Source of the DNA: Brachypterus glaber
Taxonomy: Eukaryota; Arthropoda; Insecta; Coleoptera; Kateretidae
Reading direction: 5' to 3'
Assembly (NCBI GenBank): GCA_958510825.1
Contig: OY294044.1
Coordinates: 86,660,895-86,724,894, forward strand
DNA length: 64,000 nucleotides
Shown: positions 1-10,912 of the stretch, in pieces
Layout of the letters: every line of letters starts with the position of its first letter
Numbering within the stretch: position 1 is the first letter of the stretch
Translations under genes and position numbers: made by a program
The notes under the pieces: generated by a model
What the model was told of the DNA's origin: nothing
The model's database searches: none
What the model saw: only the letters and a program-made list of their open reading frames with translations

Positions 1-591
1 TGCACTAGTAATTCTGGCTAACTTTAAAAAATAAATAGGCCATATTTATTCCGCCATTTTGAATTTTGAGTTTATGAGTATTGGTTTGCATTAATATTAC
101 TAAAAAAAGCTTTTATACCAAATTTCAGCTAAATCGGACATTTGTCAAAAAAAATTGAACCACCCTAATGTCGCAAATATTTTTTTTTTAGATTTTTCAA
201 TATTTTTTTTTCTCTGGGACCGCTGTGCGATGATGTGATTGATTGTAATACATATTGTGTATTGTGAGCGGTTTTCATAAAAAATTTTTTATAGGGAAAT
301 AAATAAATTTTTTTGCCTTGAAGACTACTCTTTTTTTAGTGTATTTAATATTTTAGTTTTGGTATTCGTGATGACAGCCCATTACGTATCCACTTCTATG
401 CTTTGAATCTATTTAAGGAGCATTTGTTCTATATTGATAAAACGAAACCATAGAAGTGTAAAATGGAGCAGCAAAATATTTTATTTATATTTTTAAATCT
501 AAATATATCCAAGAATATGTATGTAAACGTAAAACTTCTTTCTGAGAAAAAATTCTGTTATATATATGGTATAGGAAATCAAAATGGGTAA

Positions 592-754
592 CATAGAAAA
601 AACGGATTCCTTGAACCAACGACACGTGTCTTTGGATATGTACAAAGCCATATTCTCTTGTTTCAAGGCTGGCATTTTCTTGAAACAAGAGAATATGGCT
701 TTGAACATATACAAAGACACGTGTCCTTGGTTCAAGGAATCCTTTTTTTCTATG
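592..754. repeat. Near-perfect long hairpin
   Basis: About 76-nt arms (592-667 and 679-754) are reverse complements with only about four mismatches, around an 11-nt loop. The arms include CACGTG twice and begin with CATAGAAAAA at the outer ends. A transcript in either direction would fold into one long duplex. It could be a young foldback element or a hairpin-RNA locus. No coding content is supported. Confidence 0.85.
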
Positions 755-1338
755 AATGGTAAAACTAAAATTTTGGACCTATTTTCATGAAAACTATTGA
801 ACGTAATCGTAAAAACGACAAAAATTTTTTTACTAAATTAAGTTTTTAAACGTTTTTTTTTTGAGTCAGGAAATTTTTGAATATTAGGTCAGGGAAATTT
901 CAAGAATATTAAATTCCTACTCTTTATGGGAACCCTGCGCATCCTCTTTAACTTCTAAAAGGCTAAAGATATCGACTTTAAATTTGAAATAAGTATACTG
1001 CATAATCTAAGCTATATTTGGATGTAAGTTTTATACAGGGTGATTTAGAAATAAGTTACAAAATTTGAATGGGAAATTCTAGGTCCAAAAATATGAAAAA
1101 AGTTCCTATAAAGGTTGGTCCGGAAATCTGTAGATTTTCTCAACAAATATTAATCTTTGATTAAAAATAAATAGAAAAGGTACTCTTTATGTAACACCGT
1201 AGGGCCAACCGTTTTCGAGAAAATTGCAATTAAATAGGCAATTTCATGTTCTAACCATCAAAAATTGGAACTAAAGAATACACCAATAAAAATTTCAAAT
1301 TGCTATATCAAGAACTATACACAAATATCAACAAATCA

Positions 1339-1752
1339 CTTACACGGAAAAAAAAATTATAGCTAGGAGCGCTATATTATAATCGCTTATTATATAAATA
1401 CAAGGCTTTCTCTTACAATTATGGCAGTCAGTGTAAAAATTTATATGAAATACTTTAATTGTTTAGTGAATAATAAAATATAACAAATAGTATGGCATTT
1501 ATAGCTTAAATAGATTTAATTATTGTCCGTGCTAATAATTTTTATAATATAATAAAATTTCTGTAAATTTATAATAGTGCCTGTAATAAATATAATCGTG
1601 TCTGTAATATATATAATCGTTTCCAATTTATTTTTAACATTATTAGTTATTGTGTCCCTTATAATCTATAACTTAAATCACTATAATTTGCCACTGTTAC
1701 CAAATATCTTATAATGTATAGCGCAGAGCCCACTAATTTCTTTCCGTGTAAG
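1339..1752. mobile_element. Nested element with 12-bp terminal inverted repeats
   Basis: It begins CTTACACGGAAA and ends with the exact reverse complement TTTCCGTGTAAG. It is AT-rich and non-coding, and sits inside the left part of the family-A element. Its end abuts GGGAGCTACGG, a motif internal to that family. Confidence 0.7.
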
Positions 1753-1807
1753 GGAGCTACGGTCTCCTAAAAAGTGTTATTCTTTAAGAGGCCGTAGTAT
1801 ACTTAAA

Positions 1808-1941
1808 TAGTATATTATTTACCAAGTGAGAGAAGTTTAACATTTTTGACCTGCGTCAAATTGTGGGATGAGCGCGCTAGCGCGAAGCCCGCAAGACGCG
1901 GTCTAAAATGTTAAATCTTCACTTACGTGGAAAATATAGTA
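1808..1941. repeat. Inverted repeat
   Basis: Arms of about 48 nt (starting TAGTATATTATTTACCAAGT and ending with its approximate complement) flank a GC-rich centre with GCGCGCTAGCGCG. It is MITE-like and lies within copy 1 of family A. Confidence 0.65.
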
Positions 1942-2153
1942 TTTTTTTCACTACCTGTACAATTAGCTATTTATTTATTTATTTATTTTACTAAAATTTA
2001 ATGAAAAAGCTTATAAATTTAAAATATCACGCTGGCCGTTCGCGGCCATTAAAAAAAACAAATGAATAACTTGACATTTCTGGCAGAAATTTTCTGGTGA
2101 AAATTATTAAGTTAGAAAGTGTTTCCGTGTTAAGTGTGATAAAATATATAAAA

Positions 2154-2282
2154 ATGGAAAGTGAAATGCAAAGTGATGATTCTGGTACTCCCCCAGAAAT
2201 AAGGGGACAGGCGAAAACTGTGAGGGAGAATCTATTGCCTCAAAAATCAATATATGGGGGTTGTACCTCTAGTAATCTATGA
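2154..2282 (+). pseudogene. Fragment resembling the N-terminus of a Crypton-like recombinase
   Basis: A plus-strand frame reads MESEMQSDDSGTPPEIRG, then AKTVRENLLPQKS, before running into unrelated sequence and a stop at about 2280. The NLLP.KS segment recalls the start of insect tyrosine-recombinase (Crypton-type) proteins. The resemblance is from memory and covers only about 30 residues. If real, it is a first-exon relic of a transposon. It could also be chance. Confidence 0.3.
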
Positions 2283-3552
2283 TCCTTACGGTAATATATG
2301 GGTTGTATAATCTATGGTTGAATATGATGGACCAACGATTTTCACTTTTGGAAGTGTTTTTTGTAAAACATGTTTTATAGGTACTAATTTAGTTAATATT
2401 TTTTAATTTATCATGAAATAAATAAAGTGAAACGTCAGATGCCAAAACAGCTGAATAAAAATTCATTATTAACCATGGTGCAATGTCATTATTTTTAGAA
2501 CCTCTGACGTCATAGGTAGAGAAATAATATTTCTACCAATGAAAAGAACCGTAATAAAGATGTGCTTTTAGGCTGGTGGTGAAAAAACTGATTTTCGAAC
2601 CTAGATGAATTGCAATTTTCTCGAAAACGGTTGGTTCTACGATGTTACATAAAGAGTACCTTTTTTATGAATTTTTAATCAAAGATTAATATTTGATTGA
2701 GAATAATCAAAAAATCTAGAAATAAAAAAGTTTGGGGCAAAAAGATGACATCGTCCCCCCATTTTGCACGTCCCTGGTTAAAATTATCAAATAAAAATTA
2801 CATAAAAGGATAGTCTTTATCAATGTGCGAAAATTCGTTACTGTGGTTCATAGGGTTCCAGAGATATTAAATAAAAACTACCTTTCATATGTATCCTTAG
2901 GTGGGTCGTAGCTCCCTTAGGGCTAATTTCCGGACCAATCTTTATAGGAACTTTTTACAATATTTTTGGATCTAGAATCGCTCCTTAAAATTTTGTAACT
3001 TATTTCTGAATCACCCTGTATTTTAAGGATTTAATATAATAAGGGGAACAAAGCTTTGCAAAGGGAGTATTTTTTTAATTAAAGAATATTTTCTGGTATA
3101 TTATTTAAACTATATTAAAATCGAGGGGTAAACCGCTGAAGAATTCAAGTGTAAAAATTAGAGAAAATCTTGGAGGTAATCACTTTTGGAAATCCGAGGA
3201 AATCTTATCTTTCACAAACACGTGTCCTTTTTTATGTAATTTTAAAGATTTTTGGTGGTAATGAAGGAAATTCCGAGAAAATTTTGGGGAATTACCTCCT
3301 AGTAGGCTTTTTGTTGTACAGTAATTTTTTCAGTCGTTTACCGCTTAATTAATATATTTACACAAATTTCAATTTGATAAATTAAATTATTGTAGAGGCG
3401 AACCACATTTTTTTGGCACTCGGTGTATAGAAATCTAATTTTAAATCAACTATACATAGTAATTTATTTATTTCTTTATATACACAAAAAAGCTTTCTGT
3501 TGAATAAAAAAGACTGTTTTTTTGCTATATTTAATTTAAACATTAATGCAGG

Positions 3553-4426
3553 TTTATTCAGAAATAGGGTAATTCATTTTAAGGGGTTATTCTACATGGG
3601 AAAATATAAAAAAAGTTCCTATAAACATGTCTAATAATGCGTCGCAAGGGAGCTAAGCCCCCTCGAAAGTGGCTAAAAAATTCGGCTTTTATTTAATAAC
3701 TGAGGAACCCCGAAATATAGCAACGAGCATGTGAAGTAATTCTAATAAGGCCCATCTTCATATATTATTTGCAGGTATGTACTTATTTTAACCAGGGTCG
3801 TGTGAAGCGGGAGAGCCTTATCAGTTTTTTCTCCCAAACATTTTTCTGTGTACTTTTTTTTGTAATTTTGTTATTAGAACATGATTCTTTAGGGCCAAAA
3901 TACATAAAAAAAGGTAGGTACTTATTCTTGCTGTAATACTGTAGGATAAACCGTTTTCGAGAAAAAATAATTTGAAGGTGAAATTTGACGTTCTGAGGAC
4001 GAAAAATTAAATACTAAAATGTTGAAAACCAAAATTTAGTTGTACGCAAATAAACTTTTTTTTCAGTGTATGGCCCTTTAAAAATGGTGCATTTTTAGGA
4101 GACCATAGCTCCCATAGGATTTATTTTCGGAAGTACCTGTATATGAGTTTTTTTTAAATTAGTTTTTGATGTACATTCACCCGGCATCATTTAAATTTTG
4201 GTTTTCAACATTTTAATATTTAACTGTTCGTCCTCAAACCTTTCACCTTCAAATTACTTTTTCTCGAAAACGGTTAATCCTACAGTATTAAGTAACGAGA
4301 GTACCTTTTTTATGCATTTTGACCTGATGAATCATGTTCTAATAATAAACATGTTTAAAAGAACTTTTTTCATATTTTTCTTTTGAAGAATCATCCCTTA
4401 AAATTAATTACCCTATTTCTGAATAA
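3553..4426. mobile_element. Family-A-related inverted-repeat element (copy 2)
   Basis: The outer arms begin TTTATTCAGAAATAGGGTAA and end with the reverse complement near 4426. Internal parts include the recurrent AAAAAGTTCCTATAAACATG and CTCGAAAACGGTTAATCCTA segments in opposite orientations. It is non-coding. A diverged one-sided relative lies at about 27241-27605. Confidence 0.7.
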
Positions 4427-4433
4427 CTCTTTA

Positions 4434-5066
4434 TACAGGGTGTCCTACAATTTTTTACACAACCTATATTACCCCTACTATAAAATATAAAAATTTGATC
4501 AAAAAAGAACCTTAGATGGGATTAAAATTATTTTTTATGAATTAATCAAAACCTACCCTCCTGATTTTGTTTTATTAAACGGGGCCCTACTATTTTTGGA
4601 TGGTTGTTGAATGGAAACTAAAGGATTTTATAATTTATTTTTCCCTTTAGGGGAAGTCCCTTAAAAGAACTATGTGATGCAATAGAAAATTAAAATTAAA
4701 ACCCACCCCTTCTTACTCAATAGTTCTCTTGGCCCCATTTAAAAGTACTTTTTGATTACATTTTTACCCCCTTAAAACAAGTCCTAATTTTGTTTTGCTA
4801 AACGGGACTTTTGGATGGTTTTTTTAAGAAAACTAAATTCTAAATTCCCTTTAGGAGATGCCCCTTAAAACAAAAGAAATATGTGATGTAATAAAAAAGA
4901 TAAAATCGTGATAAAATTAAATTGAATAACTTTCAATTCTCATATTAAAACCCACCTTTTACGACTCAAAAGTTCTTTTGGTCCCATTTAAAAATACTTT
5001 TTGATTAAATTTTTACCTTTTATAATAACGGAGATATAGACTCTAAAAAATGTAGAAAACCCTGTA
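4434..5066. mobile_element. Inverted-end element containing two 223-bp direct repeats
   Basis: The ends are TACAGGGTGTCCTAC and its approximate complement GTAGAAAACCCTGTA. Inside, about 4564-4786 and about 4787-5030 are diverged direct copies, each with a TTTTGTTTT..TAAACGGG start, a TTCCCTTTAGG box and an AAAACCCACC box. It is non-coding. Confidence 0.6.
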
Positions 5067-5159
5067 ATACAGGGCCTGTATATGATAATTAAACATGGAT
5101 TGTTTTAAAATATACTTTAGTTAAATATAACAATGCTATAGTAGACACAGGTTTTTTAA

Positions 5160-5257
5160 GGAAATGCACTAAGAGTGTCAAAACTACATTACTCGTAAAT
5201 TATTTAATATAGAAAACCTTTGTTATGTAGTTTTTGGCACTCTTAGTAGTAAATTCC
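5160..5257. repeat. Short inverted repeat
   Basis: Arms of about 30 nt starting GGAAATGCACTAAGAGTG and ending with CACTCTTAGTAGTAAATTCC flank an AT-rich loop. It is MITE-like and 98 bp long. Confidence 0.6.
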
Positions 5258-5546
5258 AGCCATACAATGCTTAATTAAACCATAATATGGTTTGGATTTA
5301 ACCATGTTATGGTTAAAGTTGATAAATGAAATCAAATTTTTGTTTATAATCAGACATATTTTTAAAGAAATTAAACCAAAAAAACATTATTTTAGATTAA
5401 AAGTGTGCTATAGATTTTTTTGCTGTAATTTAACGAAAAATAATTTTACTTTTGTTTTTATTAAAATAATTAAATATTTATTTACTAAATTGGTAATTAT
5501 TTATTATTTTATTTAGTAAATTGGTATTTTTTATAATTCACGTATT

Positions 5547-5746
5547 NNNNNNNNNNNNNNNNNNNNNNNNNNNNNNNNNNNNNNNNNNNNNNNNNNNNNN
5601 NNNNNNNNNNNNNNNNNNNNNNNNNNNNNNNNNNNNNNNNNNNNNNNNNNNNNNNNNNNNNNNNNNNNNNNNNNNNNNNNNNNNNNNNNNNNNNNNNNNN
5701 NNNNNNNNNNNNNNNNNNNNNNNNNNNNNNNNNNNNNNNNNNNNNN
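5547..5746. other. Assembly gap, 200 N
   Basis: The sequence is exactly 200 undetermined bases, a size commonly used as a placeholder. Any reading frame crossing it is artificial. Confidence 0.99.
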
Positions 5747-7394
5747 CTATTTTATAAGAAATAAAAAGGATTAAATAAATAAAATACTTGTCACTATATC
5801 AGATTAAACATTTACTTCCTACCATGAAATAAGTGAGCGTAAATATCTTAATAAATTAATTTAATAATAAAACAATACATTTTTGCTTTTTGGTAGAACT
5901 TTTGTCGGCGACTCTTTATCAGCAATTAATTTTCTGGGCGTGGGGCAACAATTTTTAATGTTTACAACATTTTCGTGAAAATTGTTATGTAGGGGTTTCT
6001 GAGGTCGCTGAAACTAAGTTTATCAAAATTTTTACTCTGTTTCGAGGTCGTAGAGGCAGATTTTTTAAAAAGTTTATAATATTATTTATAGGTTTACAGG
6101 ATCGCTAAAATTAAATGTGATAAAATTTTGATCTAAAATTTTTTTGCTCACAATTTTCTTTTAAAAACATTTTTTTACGTAGTTCACAGTGTGTACTTCA
6201 CACAGTGAGATTTTTACGGTCTAATGAATAATAAACATTGTTTAATAAACTGCAAATAAAGAAACAAATATATTTCAAGAACAATAAATTAAAAATTTTA
6301 GTATTCTATTGATACACTATTGATTTCTTTGCCAAAGTTAAATTTAGAATTGATTTATTAAAGCTATGTTAAAAAACATAACCTTGGTTTAGTAAATAAA
6401 TAAAATTTAACTACCAAAAATATTTTGTTTGTTTGAACTGTATTGGAAATTTACTTCTCACTAGAAAAACTTGTAAAAAAAAGTAAAAATTTTTTTACGT
6501 TTTTCGACGTATACTAAAAAGTCCGAGAGACTCGCTCGTTAAGGGTTTCGTACCTAGTATTTTTCTATTGGCTCAATTTTTTCTGGTGGATAACTAGAAA
6601 TCGAGTTATCGATGACCACCTTACTAAGGTGGTCATTTATATTTTTTAAATTTTTAGTTTTTCGAAAAATTAGGCTTTTGTGAAAAAAACATATTTTTCT
6701 TTTTATTTTTTTTTATATATTTTTAATATACTCTGGTTAAAATAATAACTGCCAGAAAATATATACCTATGAATTATAGTCTGAGAATAATGACTGCAAC
6801 ATACTTATTTTTACCAAACGCCAGTTTAAAAATAAAACTAAAATATTTCAACGTGGTTATGTTAAACTTTTACCGGGTACGAGGCGAGTGTCAATTGGCT
6901 GGCATTTTGACAAAACTCACTACAGAAATAATTCGAGTAATAAATACTATCTGAAGTACACACAGAAAATAGTTACAGTACTATTAAGGTAAGTATTACC
7001 TAAAAAAAATAACCAAGAGAAAAAATTATTTAGGAGCTGCTATACCCCAAAGTTAACGCAGTCAGATATTTTTTTAACGTTCTATAAACTTTATTAAAGT
7101 TAATTTAGTTTATTTGAAAATGAATACCAAATTTCACGTCTTTGCATACAATCATTCCAAAGTTGAGTGCAAAAAATACTGAAATGTCAATATTTTAAAA
7201 CTGAAATTTGTTGACAGGACTATACAGGGTTATTCACGGAAGTGGTCTATTAAAAGTTTATGGAGAACCAATCATTTTAAAAATTTGATATTTTGCACTT
7301 TGTGGTTTTTGAATCGATTAAAAATATTTTAATGCTGGTGCCACTTCTGGTTGTACCGGAAGTGACACTCAACTTTGATTTTTTAAATGGAACA

Positions 7395-7398
<4 letters not shown>

Positions 7399-7445
<47 letters not shown>
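7399..7445. repeat. AT dinucleotide microsatellite
   Basis: It is an uninterrupted TA run of about 46 bp. Confidence 0.9.
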
Positions 7446-7448
<3 letters not shown>

Positions 7449-8452
7449 AGACATGTGCCTCTCCACAAGCTGATTGTTACTTAACTTTTTACTTTTATGC
7501 CAAAATTTCCAACTTTATAATTAAATAATATTTTTTTGATTTTTTTTTTTAATTTAATCTAATTTAATAAACGAATTTATTTGCTATTCGACAAAGTTTC
7601 ACTTTTTTAGACAGTTTTGAATAAAAAAATGCCAAAAAGGAAATGTTATACCATGAACATATCTCCAGATCATGCGACAACTAGCCCCAAACCAAATGCG
7701 ACAACTAGCCCCAGTGGTCAATTTTACGTTATGTATCAAGTACTTTCTAATTAACGAATAAACACTCCTAAATGACAATATCAACAAATAATATACACCT
7801 TAAACTATTATTATTCATAAAATTCTCTTATCTTAATGCTTTAAATCAGTAACAATAAGAAAAAATATTTACCACAAAAAAATTACTGGGCTCTTTAATT
7901 TTTACATTTTTTGGTTTATCTGGATGTTCTTTTAATTTATTGCATTTAAGTTTACAAATGATAAATGGCACTGTTGTAACGCAGCGGTTAATCTTCGTTT
8001 GGCTCAGAAAAATATTTTACTTTTTAAGATATAAGCACTTCGACAACTTACCCCCGCGACAACTAGCCCCGGTCACCCCTATAGGGTATGTTATTCATTT
8101 TAAAGAAACTTTAATTCTCTATTTAACTAAATAAAAAAAACTATAGGGTGCCATTTAAAAAAAAATAAGTTATGGCTATTTTAAATTTTGTAGATTTGAC
8201 CTGCTTTCTGAGACACCCTGTATAAATTTCTGTTTCTGTTTCGGCTTAGGATAATTCGGTTAAGTATTATTAAGTAAACCACAAAACAACTTTTCTCCAA
8301 TTTAAAAAAAAACAAGGAGAAATTATTTTTTTTAGGGGTACTTGAATTTGATAATTTTGTGTAATTTCGCCCGGGGAATTGTACCGCAATCAACGTGTTA
8401 ACGATTCAAATTGAAGACTTTAAATTCACGACTCTTTAAAACTTACTTAAAG

Positions 8453-8745
8453 TAAGATCTGTGCAAGTTATTGCAGCGGTATAGACACTCTGGATGCACT
8501 ACGTCGAAAAAAGCTTGCCAACTTTGTGGACCGTCTACGGAAAAGCCCTAATGACATCCTTAGAAGCATAGTGTCCTCCGATGTCTTTTGGACTTCCTCA
8601 GTCATAGCCAGTTGGCGTCGTCTCTGCTTCTAATTATTTTTTTTATACGTTTTTTTATGTTTATACATATATATGTTTGTCTTTGTTATTTTGATATGGC
8701 TTCAAAGGCCGGAATAAATATATTATTATTATTATTATTATTGCA
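8453..8745 (+). mobile_element. 5'-truncated LINE, C-terminus and 3' tail
   Basis: A plus-strand frame reads DTLDALRRKKLANFVDRLRK, then SPNDILRSIVSSDVFW and SVIASWRRLCF, before a stop at 8631-8633. This is the kind of basic C-terminal tail found after reverse transcriptase in non-LTR retrotransposons. About 110 bp of 3' untranslated sequence follows and ends in GGAATAAATA plus an ATT repeat, a typical LINE tail. The upstream part is missing. The clade is not determined. It lies opposite in orientation to Msp300. Confidence 0.7.
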
Positions 8746-9055
8746 ATATTGGCCAAAAAAATCTGAAATTTTTTTTCAGGGTTAATTTTTGTGTGCGTAA
8801 TATCACTTAGTTCGACCGTGCCGTACAATGTTTTATCTAACACTTAGGTTTGGACTTTTGTAAAATGGCAAAGGAACATCGCGTATTGGTCTTAGAACTA
8901 ATACATTTATGTTAAGAACTATAATAATCACGTTAATTGAAGTTTTACCAATTTTTTGTAAAAAAAATAATTTCCTCAAATGCATATTTTTCTGTTTTTC
9001 TTGTAAAAACAACAGTTTTATTGAACTTGCTTCTATAAAAAATTTTATATCATAC

Positions 9056-10735
9056 TCGTTTCATTATACTATTGGCGCACTTGTTCATTAAAAAACTCGC
9101 CGCAAGCAGCTCGTTTTTTAAACTTGAACGCGTCGCCAAAAACGTTTACTTATAATGAAGTATTTTAATATACTTTTTTTATTTTGCGACACTTATAAGC
9201 TCATAATCACACACATTTTGCGTGTTCTTATAGGCCCATAAGAGGTCTGTACTTTTTGTTCTTTTGGGTTGGCAACAGACCTGGCCTATCGCTTGACGTT
9301 TTCCGTGCAAATGTCAATGTCGCTTTAAAGCTGAATTTTCTACAAAATTTTGTGTTTAGGTTATTTTTACCATGTTAAAATTGTGGCTTGGTTAATTGCA
9401 AAAAAAGAGAAGAGATGACTATAAAATATATCAAAATATCATTTGTTCTTAGAATTTTGAACATGGTGTAAACTGTAATGCCAATCCAAAACAAAAATCC
9501 CTAAATCAGTCATCAATTTAAATGTAAGTTTTTTTAAATTTTAGAGCAAAATAGAAAAAACTGTATGAAGCACTCGTTTCATAACACGTTTTTAGCGCAC
9601 TAGTACTTTAGAAAACTTGCCGCAAGCGGCTCGTTTTCTTAACTTGTACTCGTGCGTATGTTATGAAACTAGTACTTTAATATACTATTTTATATTTTGC
9701 GACTATTATACGCTCATAATCACCTGCATTTTGTCCATAAGAGGTTAGTACTTTTCTTTTCTTTTGGGTTGGCAACAGACAAATAAATACCGCTTGATGT
9801 CTTCCGTGCAAATATTCACATCGCTTTTAAGTTTAGTTTTCAGTTGCTTTTCATCCGTGAAACGAGTAATATGTACTTTCGGCATGAATTAGTAATACGT
9901 TAAACGCGTTTAATTTTCTAGCATCAAGTCTTTTAGTATTAGTTATTTATTTATTTATTTGCTATCTTAGATATGCCCCAGAATCGATTTTATATATTTT
10001 ATAGTGATTGTATGGAAGATGTGCAGTAAAATGACGAACATGTGATTATATTGGAGTAAGAAGGGAATTTTATGTTTTTTAATTATTTATAATGCTGATA
10101 AATTTTGATTTGGAAGCAACTAACACGTGAAGAAGTTTTTATACGTACAAAATTTTTTATATGCTAGCGCATGCGCAAATATAATTACAAATTAGAAAAA
10201 ACTGCCTTGGCAACAGCTAACACAACCAACAGTAAACACGAAAAGGAAAGAAGGAAAAGAAAAAGAAAAGGTCTTACAGAAGACTGGAAATTTTATATAT
10301 TTAAAACAGGAGTGGGCATGGCGAAAAGCCAGACAAGAACCACTCTTGGTGAATTTAGTAACTAAGAGGGATCTGGCTAATTATCTCACTGAGAAAAGGC
10401 CAAAATAAAGGAAGAAGAAGAAGAAGAAGTTTAGTTTTCTACGAAATTGTGTTTTTAAGTTAATTTTTACCGTGTTAAAATTGTGACTTAGTTACTTGCA
10501 GTGAAAAGAGAATAAAAGATATAAAAATATCGTTTGTTCTTTGAATTTCAAACATTGCGAAAATTTTAATGCCAACCCAAAATTCCCTAAATTGGTCATC
10601 AATTTAAAAGTTTTTTAAAATTTTAGAGCAGAATAGAAAAAATAGTATAAAGCACTCGTTTCATAACACGCTTTTAGCGCACTAATACTTGTAAAACCGG
10701 TGTTATGAAACTAGTACTTTAATATACTATTAGAT
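9056..10735. repeat. Tandem array of about 520-bp units
   Basis: Landmarks CTCGTTTCAT, GCGCAC, CTCGCCGCAAGC or CTTGCCGCAAGC, and ACTTTAATATAC or its variants recur near 9056-9170, 9577-9680 and 10653-10735. Between them a common body appears (TTGGGTTGGCAACAGAC, TTCCGTGCAAAT, TTTTTACC.TGTTAAAATTG). The second unit is split by an insertion (9842-10426). The last unit ends about 25 bp from the exon donor at 10760. Confidence 0.75.
9842..10426 (+). mobile_element. Insertion with GAA tail and 13-bp target duplication
   Basis: AAGTTTAGTTTTC occurs directly before (9829-9841) and directly after (10427-10439) this 585-bp segment, and removing the segment restores the tandem unit. The 3' end is a GAA repeat (GGAAGAAGAAGAAGAAGAAG). 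A long target duplication and a simple tail indicate a non-LTR retroposon (truncated LINE or SINE). A 64-codon frame inside (10171-10365) is Lys/Arg-rich and is not recognised. Confidence 0.8.
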
Positions 10736-10760
10736 ATTAGAGGAAAAAAACTTCACTTAC

Positions 10761-10912
10761 CTTTCGTAGTTTTGGTTGAGTTGTTTCAGTTTTTCAGATA
10801 AAACAGAAGCTGAAGTCGAGGAACACTCTTTTAAAAACAATAACACTGTATTTGATAAGTCTATCACCTCCTTTTGGTGGGATTTCAGGGATTCTGCTTC
10901 CGACTGCAGGTC
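10761..10912 (-). CDS. Msp300: Msp300 exon: spectrin repeat segment (last in window)
   Basis: This 152-bp exon enters in phase 0 and leaves in phase 2. It encodes 50 codons from DLQSEAESLKSHQKEVIDLS to LKQLNQNYE plus a split Arg-like codon (AG). The sequence is helical and amphipathic and fits the second and third helices of a spectrin repeat. The acceptor is ATTTCAG and the donor is GTAAGT at 10760. The donor lies only about 25 bp from the end of a tandem repeat array (9056-10735). It was found by joining splice sites, since it contains no long open frame of its own. The next exon is beyond the left edge. Confidence 0.85.

Larger units (their letters stand above)
1034..3020. mobile_element. 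Family-A inverted-repeat element (copy 1), interrupted
   Basis: The ends are inverted copies beginning TACAGGGTGATT. The left arm runs to about 1240 and pairs first with 2900-3020, then with about 2610-2710, so the right arm has been split by an insertion. The body carries a nested element (1339-1752), an inverted repeat (1808-1941) and a possible transposase-like reading frame (2154-2282). Related ends recur at 17967-18434, 27606-28293 and 60349-61089. Confidence 0.7.
1..10760 (-). other. Msp300 intron, incomplete; no exon found
   Basis: At least 10.7 kb of intron lies downstream of the last exon. I looked for minus-strand spectrin-like segments between splice sites and saw none. The region holds several inverted-repeat elements, a LINE 3' end, a tandem repeat array, an AT microsatellite and an assembly gap, listed separately. 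Short open frames are AT-rich and unlike any family I know, apart from the transposon-like one at 2154-2282. Confidence 0.7.

Noticed and set aside
5521..5757. Open frame of 78 codons
   Set aside because: It is made almost entirely of the 200 undetermined bases of the assembly gap.
7224..8221. Possible 1 kb element bounded by TACAGGGTTATT and CACCCTGTA
   Set aside because: The two ends match only over a few bases and the arms do not pair further. They are probably ends of unrelated elements.
10171..10365. Lys/Arg-rich frame of 64 codons
   Set aside because: It lies wholly inside the retroposon insertion, has no known domain, and its charge comes from A/G-rich sequence.
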